A stretch of 7,588 nucleotides of DNA, taken from the NCBI GenBank assembly GCA_903851455.1, contig CAINOM010000611.1:1-7588 (forward strand), read 5' to 3'. The position numbers and the translations under genes are program-made. The notes beneath the pieces were generated by a model that was not told the DNA's origin, searched no databases, and saw only the letters and a list, made by a program, of their open reading frames with translations. Source of the DNA: an uncultured Bacteroidota bacterium (GTDB lineage Bacteria > Bacteroidota > Bacteroidia > Chitinophagales > Chitinophagaceae). Shown here piece by piece: positions 1 through 6,374 of the stretch (position 1 is the stretch's first letter; every line of letters starts with the position of its first letter).

Positions 1-1938
1 GTGATGTTTACGGTAGAAATCGGGACAGTAGTGATGGCGTTTGTCTGCGCCTGGATATTGGCCGGAGAGAAGAGCCAGGGCTCATTTGCCTATAACCTCA
101 TCATATTCCTGATCCTGCTCGTCACCCTGCTGTTCGCCAATTTTGCGGAAGCCCTGGCCGAAGCACGCGGTAAAGCACAGGCGGCATCCCTTAGAAAGAC
201 ACGCGAAGAAACGCCTGCAAAAAAGATCCTCCTGGTCGGCGATATCTTTGTGAACGAGGTTCATATCGTACCCTCCTCACAGCTCGTAAAAGGTGACTTC
301 TTTGTGTGTGAGACGGGCGACATCATCCCCACAGACGGAGAGATCGTTGAAGGTATCGCCACCATTGATGAATCAGCCATCACCGGGGAATCGGCGCCTG
401 TAATACGCGAATCCGGCGGCGATAAGTCATCGGTGACCGGTGGCACCAAAGTGCTCTCTGATAAAATAAAAGTGAAGGTGACTACCTCGCCTGGCGAAAG
501 CTTCCTGGATAAGATGATAGCACTTGTAGAAGGCGCATCAAGGCAAAAAACACCTAATGAAATAGCCCTGACCATATTGCTGGCCGGCTTTACTTTGGTA
601 TTCATAATAGTGTGCGTAACCCTGCAGCCATTTGCTTCTTACGCCAAAACACCGATACCCATATCCGCCTACATCTCATTGTTTGTATGCCTGATACCCA
701 CTACCATTGGCGGCCTGCTTTCGGCGATAGGCATATCGGGCATGGACAGGGCGCTTAGAGCTAATGTCATTGCAAAATCGGGTAAAGCGGTCGAAACTGC
801 GGGCGATCTGGATGTGCTGTTGCTGGATAAGACCGGCACCATAACCATAGGCAACCGCAAAGCCACCAATTTTTATGCAGCCAGGGGCATTGATGAACAG
901 CATTTCATCAAGTGCGCTGTATTGAGCTCTATGGCCGACGAGACACCGGAAGGCAAATCCATCATTGAGTTAGCCGGAGTCAACATTAACACATACAATG
1001 TCGACCACCCGAAATTCATCAAGTTCACTGCGGAAACACGAAGCAGCGGCATAGACTTTGGCACAACGAAGATCCGCAAAGGAGCTTTTGATGCCATGCG
1101 GCAAATGGTAGAACAGGCTGGGAATACTTTCCCGCCCACGACAACCAATGATGTAAACAAAATATCGATGAATGGCGGAACACCGCTTGTGGTAATTGAG
1201 AACAATGTTGTACTTGGAGTTATAGAACTGCAGGATATCATCAAGACAGGCATATTCGAGCGGTTTGAGCGGCTCAGGAAAATGGGCGTAAAAACCGTGA
1301 TGGTTACCGGCGACAATCCGCTTACCGCAAAATACATAGCTGAAAAAGCTGGGGTAGATGACTATATAGCAGAAGCAAAGCCTGAAGATAAAATGGCTTA
1401 TATACGCAAGGAGCAGGCCACCGGAAAGCTGGTAGCTATGATGGGCGACGGCACCAACGATGCTCCGGCGCTCGCGCAGGCAGATGTGGGCGTGGCAATG
1501 AATAGCGGCACCTCAGCAGCCAAAGAAGCCGGCAATATGGTGGACCTCGACAATGACCCGACCAAACTGATAGAGATCGTGGAGATCGGCAAGCAGTTAC
1601 TGATGACCAGGGGTACCTTGACTACCTTCTCCATAGCCAATGACGTTGCAAAGTATTTTGCCATAGTTCCTGCGCTCTTCATAGCCTCGATACCCGCCCT
1701 GCAGCGTATCAATATCATGAACCTGCACAGCCCGGCAAGCGCAATATTATCGGCGATCATTTTCAACGCCATCATCATTCCATTGCTGATACCACTGGCA
1801 TTGAAAGGTGTGGCTTATAAGCCGATCGGCGCCAGCGCACTACTAAGGAGAAACCTGCTGGTATATGGGGCAGGGGGCATATTGGTGCCCTTCATCGGCA
1901 TTAAATTGATCGATATGCTGGTGGCATTGTGGATGTAA
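1..1938 (+). CDS. kdpB: Potassium-transporting P-type ATPase subunit B (5'-truncated by the window edge)
   Basis: This is the ATP-hydrolysing subunit of the inner-membrane KdpFABC high-affinity K+ pump. The window opens in frame inside the gene. The first GTG is an internal valine, because VMF matches the NPVMF stretch near residue 35 of E. coli KdpB as I recall it, so about 34 residues are missing. In window numbering I see the [11 protein letters not shown] helix end (44-54), the actuator-domain TGES loop (128-131), the M4 motif IPTTIGG (232-238), the phosphorylated Asp276 in DKTGT, the nucleotide-binding TPLVV region (394-398), VTGDNP (435-440), GDGTNDAP (482-489), and the M5 segment [11 protein letters not shown] with Asp548 and Lys551, which match the Asp583/Lys586 pair important for coupling in E. 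coli. Ser131 matches E. coli Ser162, the site of inhibitory phosphorylation at high K+. There is no frameshift or missing catalytic residue. The stop lies 20 nt before kdpC. Identification is certain. Confidence 0.98.
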   Translation: MMFTVEIGTVVMAFVCAWILAGEKSQGSFAYNLIIFLILLVTLLFANFAEALAEARGKAQAASLRKTREETPAKKILLVGDIFVNEVHIVPSSQLVKGDFFVCETGDIIPTDGEIVEGIATIDESAITGESAPVIRESGGDKSSVTGGTKVLSDKIKVKVTTSPGESFLDKMIALVEGASRQKTPNEIALTILLAGFTLVFIIVCVTLQPFASYAKTPIPISAYISLFVCLIPTTIGGLLSAIGISGMDRALRANVIAKSGKAVETAGDLDVLLLDKTGTITIGNRKATNFYAARGIDEQHFIKCAVLSSMADETPEGKSIIELAGVNINTYNVDHPKFIKFTAETRSSGIDFGTTKIRKGAFDAMRQMVEQAGNTFPPTTTNDVNKISMNGGTPLVVIENNVVLGVIELQDIIKTGIFERFERLRKMGVKTVMVTGDNPLTAKYIAEKAGVDDYIAEAKPEDKMAYIRKEQATGKLVAMMGDGTNDAPALAQADVGVAMNSGTSAAKEAGNMVDLDNDPTKLIEIVEIGKQLLMTRGTLTTFSIANDVAKYFAIVPALFIASIPALQRINIMNLHSPASAILSAIIFNAIIIPLLIPLALKGVAYKPIGASALLRRNLLVYGAGGILVPFIGIKLIDMLVALWM

Positions 1939-1958
1939 AAAATTATTTGAAATAAAAA

Positions 1959-2528
1959 ATGATTAAAATGAAAAAAGAAATAATTCCATCACTGATACTT
2001 ACCGTTGTTTGTATCCTGTTCTTCTCCGGCGTTTACCCGGTGGTGATGTGGGGCATAGCACAGGCGGCGCCAAATAAAGGAGAAGGGTTCATCATAAAAG
2101 ATGCCAGGGGTAAATACTACTACGAGAACATAGGCCAGAAATTCTCAGACGACAAATACTTCTGGTCCCGCCCCTCTGCGGTAGGTTACAACGCTGCAGG
2201 ATCAGGCGGCAGCAACAAAGGTCCGGACAACCCTGATTACCTGGTAACCGTACAGGCGGCCATAGACAGCTTCATGTTGCACAACCCTGGCATCAATAAG
2301 TCGGACATTCCATCAGATATGGTAACGGCGAGCGGCAGTGGCCTTGACCCGCACATTAGTGTACAAGGCGCTGAAATACAGGTAGCAAGGATCGCCAAAG
2401 TACGCGGACTGGATAAAAGCAAAGTAGAAGCCCTCTTGAAAGAACATATAGACGGACCAATGTATGGCATGGGGCCGGAAAGGATAAACGTATTGAAGCT
2501 AAATCTTGCGCTGGATAACCTGAAATAA
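1959..2528 (+). CDS. kdpC: Potassium-transporting ATPase subunit C
   Basis: KdpC is the single-span accessory subunit of the Kdp K+ pump. In the family it sits against KdpA with a large periplasmic domain and raises the complex's apparent affinity. The 189-residue product has one N-terminal membrane helix (about 8-33), then a soluble domain with the family blocks YFWSRPSA (67-74), the Gly/Ser/Asn-rich GSGGSNKGPDNP (81-92) and VTASGSGLDPHIS (122-134), followed by a C-terminal helix region with RGLDKSKVEALL. Length is normal for the family. Two in-frame starts are possible, ATG 1959 (MIKMKKEIIP) and ATG 1968 (MKKEIIP). Both give a complete helix, neither has a clear Shine-Dalgarno, and the leader is A-rich. 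It follows kdpB by 20 nt and precedes the YnfA-like gene by 3 nt, so co-transcription is very likely. Confidence 0.97.
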   Translation: MIKMKKEIIPSLILTVVCILFFSGVYPVVMWGIAQAAPNKGEGFIIKDARGKYYYENIGQKFSDDKYFWSRPSAVGYNAAGSGGSNKGPDNPDYLVTVQAAIDSFMLHNPGINKSDIPSDMVTASGSGLDPHISVQGAEIQVARIAKVRGLDKSKVEALLKEHIDGPMYGMGPERINVLKLNLALDNLK

Positions 2529-2531
2529 ACG

Positions 2532-2903
2532 ATGACGAGAGTGACGATATTCCGGTCAATTATCTTTTTTCTGCTTGCCGGGCTTTGTGAAATTGGGGGT
2601 GGGTACATGGTCTGGATTGCCCTTAAAAATAAACCGCCTTTATGGGTAGGTGTCCTCGGGGGGATATTACTGGCTATTTATGGCATGATCGCCACTTTTC
2701 AACCGGCTGGATTTGGTCGTACATACGCGGCTTACGGAGGCTTGTTTGTACTCATGGCGCTCCTGTGGGGGTGGGCAGTGGATAAAATAAAACCGGATCA
2801 TTATGATATTATAGGGGCAGCAGTTATCTTAGTAGGAACAATTATTATTTTCATGCCCCGCGTAGATAAAATACTATGCTCATATAGTCAACAAGCGATC
2901 TGA
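2532..2903 (+). CDS. YnfA/UPF0060 family small membrane protein
   Basis: This 123-residue integral membrane protein is recognisable as UPF0060 (YnfA) from LAGLCEIGGGYMVW (15-28), FQPAGFGRTYAAYGG (56-70), LLWGWAVDKIKPDHYDIIGA (77-96) and the closing IIIFMPR (104-110). Four hydrophobic helices are predicted by eye at about 7-28, 36-55, 66-84 and 92-108. The family is related to small multidrug resistance (SMR) transporters, and E. coli/Shigella YnfA has been linked to efflux of cationic compounds. The substrate here is unknown. About 13 polar residues (VDKILCSYSQQAI) extend past the usual family end. The start is 3 nt after the kdpC stop with no Shine-Dalgarno, which suggests translational coupling and places the gene in the kdp transcript. 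A YnfA protein is not a standard Kdp component. The family call is firm; any role in K+ uptake is speculation. Confidence 0.93.
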   Translation: MTRVTIFRSIIFFLLAGLCEIGGGYMVWIALKNKPPLWVGVLGGILLAIYGMIATFQPAGFGRTYAAYGGLFVLMALLWGWAVDKIKPDHYDIIGAAVILVGTIIIFMPRVDKILCSYSQQAI

Positions 2904-2960
2904 ACATTAGCTTATAAACGAAAGAAAAAAACAATTGAATACACTTTTAAAAAGCAAAAA

Positions 2961-4376
2961 ATGAAAAAAACAAAAATAGCATTAGTGGCGTTAGCGGCCA
3001 TAATGTTTACACAACAAGCTAGTGCACAATCAACAAATCCGGGCGATGGTACCGTGGCGGCAAGCCCGGCAGCGCCTGCAGAAGAAAAAGTAACATGGGA
3101 TGGATTTGATCTCTCCTGGGAAAATGGCAATGACCGTAGAGACTCGTCTGTATTTCATATTCCCTACTTCACGCCGTCGATCTTAATAGACTGCAACGGA
3201 ACACATTCGTTTAATAGCCCCATCGACCACACAGTTGTAGGTTCAACCGCACTGTCACGTAATGACGAAATGGTGATCTCCGCCATCAATATTGGTGGCG
3301 ACTTTACTTATGGCAATGCCCGTGGCAGGATCATGACGCAATTCGGGGCACGCTCACAAGTCGTTCCAAGGAATGACCTGAGTCCCTACCGTGGTCAATA
3401 CGACCTCGCCGATGCATATCGCTATCTCGACGAAGCATATGTAGGGTATCACTTTAAGAATATGTTTTACGGAGGTATGAACGTTGACTTCGGTCTGTTC
3501 ATGTCATACATAGGTCTGAACTCTTACTACCAGGAAGAGAACTGGGAGTACCAGGCGTCCTATACATCCGACAATACACCATGGTTTTTTAATGGCATCC
3601 GTATACAGATGTTCCTGAGTAAAACCTTAAAGGTAGAACCTTGGATCATCAACGGATGGCAGAGCTATGGCATGTTCAACCAGCTGCCTGGTCTTGGCTG
3701 CAACGTTACCTGGAGACCTAATGAAAAACTTAAACTGTTGACCAACGACTATTGGGGCACAGATGCTGCGGGTCTTATCGGCCGGCACAGGTTTCACTCA
3801 GATAACAGCTTCCTGTATCGCTACTACAACCATCGTGAATCAAGAGGCCTCAGCAGGGCAGCATTATCCATAACGGGTGACGTTGGGTACGAACAAGGTG
3901 ATGGCGTAAACGGCTTCACAAGCGACCCGGTAAAAGGACCAGCTCAGTATTTTGCAAGCTGGATGGTATATAACAAAATGTGGTTTTGCAAAAATCACCT
4001 TGGCTGGTATATCGGCGGTGGCTGGATGACCAACCCTGGCCGCTACCTTGTGCTCGCCCCAACGGGAGACGCAAGCCCATTCCCAAATCCTTATAACCCG
4101 ACACAACCTGCAGGAACACATCCCTTTACTGAAAATCCCGGCGACCAGTTTACCGGATGGGATTGCTCTACTGGCCTTAGCTGGACACCAAATCAAAGTG
4201 TAGAATTTAAGCTGGAATGGGTTCATCGTGAAGCAAGCGTAGATTATTTTGCCGGCCCTGGTGGTGTAACTTCTCCCAGCGGATATACAACTACTCCGGT
4301 CGCCGGCACTGGCTGGGCTCCGGACCTTACCAAGTCAGAAAACCGCATCATTGCGGCCTTCCTTTTCAGGTTGTAA
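2961..4376 (+). CDS. Outer-membrane beta-barrel porin, OmpL-like (kdp-associated porin 1)
   Basis: This 471-residue protein should be an outer-membrane barrel. A signal peptide (MKK, then hydrophobic 6-16) ends in QQASA|QS, with likely cleavage after residue 22. A short Ala/Pro/Glu-rich linker (about 23-45) follows. The rest is alternating aromatic/polar strands with Gly-Trp turns, such as YVGYHFKNMFYGGMNVDFGLFMSYIGLNSYY (160-190), SYTSDNTPWFFNGIRI (200-215), KVEPWIINGWQSYGMFN (224-240) and GWYIGGGWMTNPGRY (348-362), ending in FLFRL. This pattern fits the putative beta-barrel porin-2/OmpL-like family commonly found beside kdpABC in Bacteroidota. It starts 57 nt after the YnfA-like gene, with an A-rich leader and no Shine-Dalgarno, and is followed by a strong terminator. 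A diffusion channel for K+ and other small solutes is inferred from context. The barrel call is strong; substrate is not visible in sequence. Confidence 0.9.
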   Translation: MKKTKIALVALAAIMFTQQASAQSTNPGDGTVAASPAAPAEEKVTWDGFDLSWENGNDRRDSSVFHIPYFTPSILIDCNGTHSFNSPIDHTVVGSTALSRNDEMVISAINIGGDFTYGNARGRIMTQFGARSQVVPRNDLSPYRGQYDLADAYRYLDEAYVGYHFKNMFYGGMNVDFGLFMSYIGLNSYYQEENWEYQASYTSDNTPWFFNGIRIQMFLSKTLKVEPWIINGWQSYGMFNQLPGLGCNVTWRPNEKLKLLTNDYWGTDAAGLIGRHRFHSDNSFLYRYYNHRESRGLSRAALSITGDVGYEQGDGVNGFTSDPVKGPAQYFASWMVYNKMWFCKNHLGWYIGGGWMTNPGRYLVLAPTGDASPFPNPYNPTQPAGTHPFTENPGDQFTGWDCSTGLSWTPNQSVEFKLEWVHREASVDYFAGPGGVTSPSGYTTTPVAGTGWAPDLTKSENRIIAAFLFRL

Positions 4377-4421
4377 TAAAATTTTTAGAAAAGCATCTGA
4401 TACAGTGTGTTTAATTTGAAG

Positions 4422-4452
4422 GTGGCGTAACCGAAAGGTTCGCCACTTTTTT
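4422..4452 (+). terminator. Rho-independent terminator after kdp-associated porin 1
   Basis: GTGGCG (4422-4427) pairs with CGCCAC (4441-4446), and AACC (4429-4432) pairs with GGTT (4437-4440), with T4428 bulged. The loop is GAAA (4433-4436), a GNRA tetraloop closed by C-G. Six T residues follow directly (4447-4452), then G and four more T. It lies 45 nt past the porin stop. This is a classic intrinsic terminator and probably ends the kdpB-kdpC-ynfA-like-porin transcript. Confidence 0.9.
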
Positions 4453-4511
4453 GTTTTAGGGGGCCTGGATCTAATAAAACAAACACAATATCACCCTGAA
4501 ATTGAAAGCTA

Positions 4512-4542
4512 TTTGAATTTCAGATTAATAGCAATAAGTTTG
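4512..4542 (+). promoter_or_regulatory. Bacteroidota-type sigma-ABfr promoter for porin 2
   Basis: TTTG at 4512-4515 is followed after exactly 19 nt by TAAGTTTG at 4535-4542. This fits the Bacteroidota housekeeping consensus TTTG (-33) and TAnnTTTG (-7) with correct spacing. Transcription would start near 4546-4549, giving a leader of about 15-20 nt before the TTG at 4565. The site lies just past the terminator, where a new transcription unit would be expected. I found no equally good match in front of the small ORF at 5909 or in front of kup. Confidence 0.72.
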
Positions 4543-4564
4543 TTACATCCAAAAACACACAGAT

Positions 4565-5662
4565 TTGCAGCATTACAGGATCCTTTCAGTGGCCATCGTA
4601 TTACTAATGGCATTTAATTGCAATGGCCAGGGCAAGGATTCAACTGCATCAGAATTTAAACTCAGTGGATATGCAGACGCTTATTATGCACGCTATTCGG
4701 ATTCTGTAGGCCAGGGGAATTACCAGAAGTTCGCCGCAGTATCACCAAGGAGCGGTCAATTCGGATTGAACATTATCCAGCTCACGGCCCAATATACATC
4801 CTCCAATATCAAGGCCACCGCTACCCTGCAATATGGCGATATACCCGCCAGTGCGTGGTCGCCTGTATTCAATATGATCCAGGAGGCCAATGTGGGCGTG
4901 AAATTTGCAAAACATCTGTGGCTTGAAGCGGGCTTCTTTAAAACACACATCGGAACAGAAGCATTGCTGCCGAAAGACAACTTTATCAGTTCGCTCGCTG
5001 TCATCACAGTTTATGAGCCCTGGTTCCAAAGCGGAGCAAAATTAACCTACGTGCCCAGCGATAAGTTTATGTTTTGCCTGCACGTGCTGAACGGCTACAA
5101 TATTTTTGTCGATAACAACCGCAGAAAGTCAGTTGGTATTTCCTTCCTGTACACCATAAACGACAAGGTCAACATTGGCTATTACAACCTGGTTGGCGAC
5201 GAAATGCCGGACAGCATTAAGACCTCGCACATCCGCTTCCTGAACAATATCGTGTTCAACTACCAGTTCACTCCGAAACTAAAAGCCCTCGTTGGATTTG
5301 ACTACATAGGGCAACAGAATTCAGGCATCGTCGACCCATCGAAGTTCGCCTCCGTATATAGCGCAATCGTAACGCTCAGGTACCAGGCCATTAAAAAGCT
5401 TGGCATTTACGGCAGATTTGAGATGATGAGCGACCATGAAGGTTTCCTCACTGGCGTCATCAAAGACGCAAACAATCAGCTTACCGGCTACAAACTAACG
5501 GGAGCAACCCTGGGATTAGAATTAAAACCAACCGAAAACTCCTACATCCGCCTTGAGGGGCGCGACCTGATGATGGATAATGCCCAGAAAATATTCTACA
5601 CCGACGGCAAATTCACCAACAGCCGGTATGAGGCTATGGTCAATATCGGCATGTGGTTTTAG
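4565..5662 (+). CDS. Outer-membrane beta-barrel porin, OmpL-like (porin 2), TTG start
   Basis: This 365-residue protein has a signal peptide (MQHYRILSVAIVLLMAFNCNGQG, cleavage near 21-23). It begins its barrel with FKLSGYADAYYARY (31-44), the typical opening strand of the putative beta-barrel porin-2/OmpL-like group. Amphipathic strands continue to a C-terminal MVNIGMWF, whose last Phe fits the BAM recognition signal. TTG is the proposed start: the frame is closed by TAA at 4535 and no ATG or GTG lies between that stop and TTG 4565. The next starts, GTG 4589 and ATG 4607, would cut into the signal peptide. A Cys at residue 19 sits in AFNC, a poor lipobox, so a lipoprotein is unlikely. It differs in length and ending from the 471-residue porin upstream, so it is not a simple recent tandem copy. 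Pore function is inferred from family and context. Confidence 0.87.
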   Translation: MQHYRILSVAIVLLMAFNCNGQGKDSTASEFKLSGYADAYYARYSDSVGQGNYQKFAAVSPRSGQFGLNIIQLTAQYTSSNIKATATLQYGDIPASAWSPVFNMIQEANVGVKFAKHLWLEAGFFKTHIGTEALLPKDNFISSLAVITVYEPWFQSGAKLTYVPSDKFMFCLHVLNGYNIFVDNNRRKSVGISFLYTINDKVNIGYYNLVGDEMPDSIKTSHIRFLNNIVFNYQFTPKLKALVGFDYIGQQNSGIVDPSKFASVYSAIVTLRYQAIKKLGIYGRFEMMSDHEGFLTGVIKDANNQLTGYKLTGATLGLELKPTENSYIRLEGRDLMMDNAQKIFYTDGKFTNSRYEAMVNIGMWF

Positions 5663-5908
5663 CACCTCTGGCTATCTCTGACCTATCCTAACCAAAGTCA
5701 ACCTTCGGGCTGATTAAGCGCAGTAATTTATCTGCGACAGTGTCCTATTTTTATTCCTGATGAGCAATCTTTTTCTCAATATGATAATATCTATTTCAAA
5801 ATGAGAAAGTTTTACGCGGATAAAATTGCCTTGCCGGCTACAGTATAAGCTTATGAGCCCAACCACTAACGATATCGCATTTCCGCACGTGAATATTTGA
5901 TTTTGAGC
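5663..5908 (+). other. AT-rich intergenic region with no clear gene
   Basis: This 246-nt gap between porin 2 and the small ORF has stops scattered through the + frames. I see no tRNA or known RNA fold. It holds a short UUCG hairpin (5696-5715), a CGCAG-N8-CTGCG inverted repeat (5719-5736), and a weak TTTCTCA/TGAGAAA inverted repeat around 5774-5812. No TTTG/TAnnTTTG pair with proper spacing was found. Confidence 0.5.
5696..5715 (+). terminator. UUCG-tetraloop hairpin after porin 2 (possible 3' end or stability element)
   Basis: AGTCAACC (5696-5703) pairs with GGCTGATT (5708-5715) around the loop TTCG, closed by C-G, the very stable C(UUCG)G form. The stem has one A-C mismatch (5701/5710) and one G-U pair. 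It begins 34 nt past the porin 2 stop. No T run follows, so it is not a classic intrinsic terminator. It could protect the mRNA 3' end, act with Rho, or be chance. Confidence 0.35.
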
Positions 5909-5922
5909 ATGATATTTGATTT
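5893..5922 (+). repeat. Short direct repeat at the start of the small ORF
   Basis: The 11-mer ATATTTGATTT occurs at 5893-5903 and again at 5912-5922, a 19-nt period. It straddles the TTG (5897) and ATG (5909) start candidates of the following ORF. Each copy contains TTTG, but the -7 form TAnnTTTG is absent. It could be a binding site for a dimeric regulator or simply AT-rich chance. Confidence 0.3.
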
Positions 5923-6310
5923 CCCTGTATCTAATAAAATGATACCGGAAAATATGAAAGTGAACTTTGCCACTATCCGTGAAATACAAGATGTTTTGAT
6001 GTCTAAAATTTTTTGTTACCAAAACGCAGAATCGTACCTCTTTTACGATGGAACATATGCGGTTCTACCCGGAGACCTTAGCCTGCTGATCAGGCGAAAT
6101 TATATCGACTGGAACAACATGAATCCGAAACGCAAATACTCGATCATTCCGCACGAATCAGGTTTCATTTTCCGGACCTACGAAAACGAAATTTACCCAG
6201 GGGAAAATGATTTCATTATCTCGATCGACAAGAATGAAAACGACACTTATGCGGTTACGCTTGAATCGTTGGGGACCAAAAAGGAATGCTTGAAGCTGGT
6301 ATCCGACTAA
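5909..6310 (+). CDS. Hypothetical protein of 133 residues between porin 2 and kup
   Basis: I do not recognise this protein. The product from ATG 5909 begins MIFDFPVSNKMIPENMK. It has no signal peptide, no membrane helix and no obvious metal or nucleotide motif, so it is probably cytosolic. It is rich in aromatic and charged residues (Tyr/Phe, Lys/Asn/Glu). The C-terminal half reads like alternating beta strands (YSIIPHESGFIFRTYENEIYP, then NDFIISIDKN and YAVTLESLG). Alternative in-frame starts are TTG 5897 (137 aa), ATG 5939 and ATG 5954 (118 aa, MKVNFATIREI); none has a Shine-Dalgarno, so the start is unsure. The frame is closed upstream by TAA at 5867. It ends 64 nt before kup on the same strand, so it may share its transcript. 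It is more AT-rich than its neighbours. Coding is likely from its length and protein-like composition, but unproven. Confidence 0.6.
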   Translation: MIFDFPVSNKMIPENMKVNFATIREIQDVLMSKIFCYQNAESYLFYDGTYAVLPGDLSLLIRRNYIDWNNMNPKRKYSIIPHESGFIFRTYENEIYPGENDFIISIDKNENDTYAVTLESLGTKKECLKLVSD

Positions 6311-6374
6311 TACGACCAGCCAATACCCGCAGTATAAAATGTAAGTATTCCAAACGTAGCACTTAAAGCAACAA

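Noticed and set aside
1..3. GTG at base 1 as the kdpB start codon
   Set aside because: It is the internal Val of the conserved VMF stretch; the N-terminal helix of KdpB would be missing. The gene simply runs in from outside the window.
261..1778. Several antisense open frames inside kdpB (261-605, 873-1337, 1398-1778)
   Set aside because: They lie fully opposite a certain gene and their products resemble no protein family; they are by-products of kdpB codon use.
2237..2608. Antisense open frame across kdpC and the ynfA-like gene
   Set aside because: It overlaps two well-supported genes and has no recognisable protein features.
3864..4226. Antisense open frame inside porin 1
   Set aside because: It is opposite conserved porin sequence and shows no family signature.
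5760..5815. TTTCTCA / TGAGAAA inverted repeat as a terminator or operator
   Set aside because: Only about 7 pairs with a loop of more than 20 nt in AT-rich sequence; not distinguishable from chance.
5714..6022. 102-residue antisense open frame over the intergenic region and the small ORF
   Set aside because: It overlaps the start of the + strand ORF, has no motif, and an AT-rich region easily leaves such a frame. The + strand ORF fits the operon direction better, though this is the least certain rejection.
6311..6374. TATAAAATG as a promoter for kup
   Set aside because: It does not match the Bacteroidota TAnnTTTG form and no TTTG lies at the right distance upstream.
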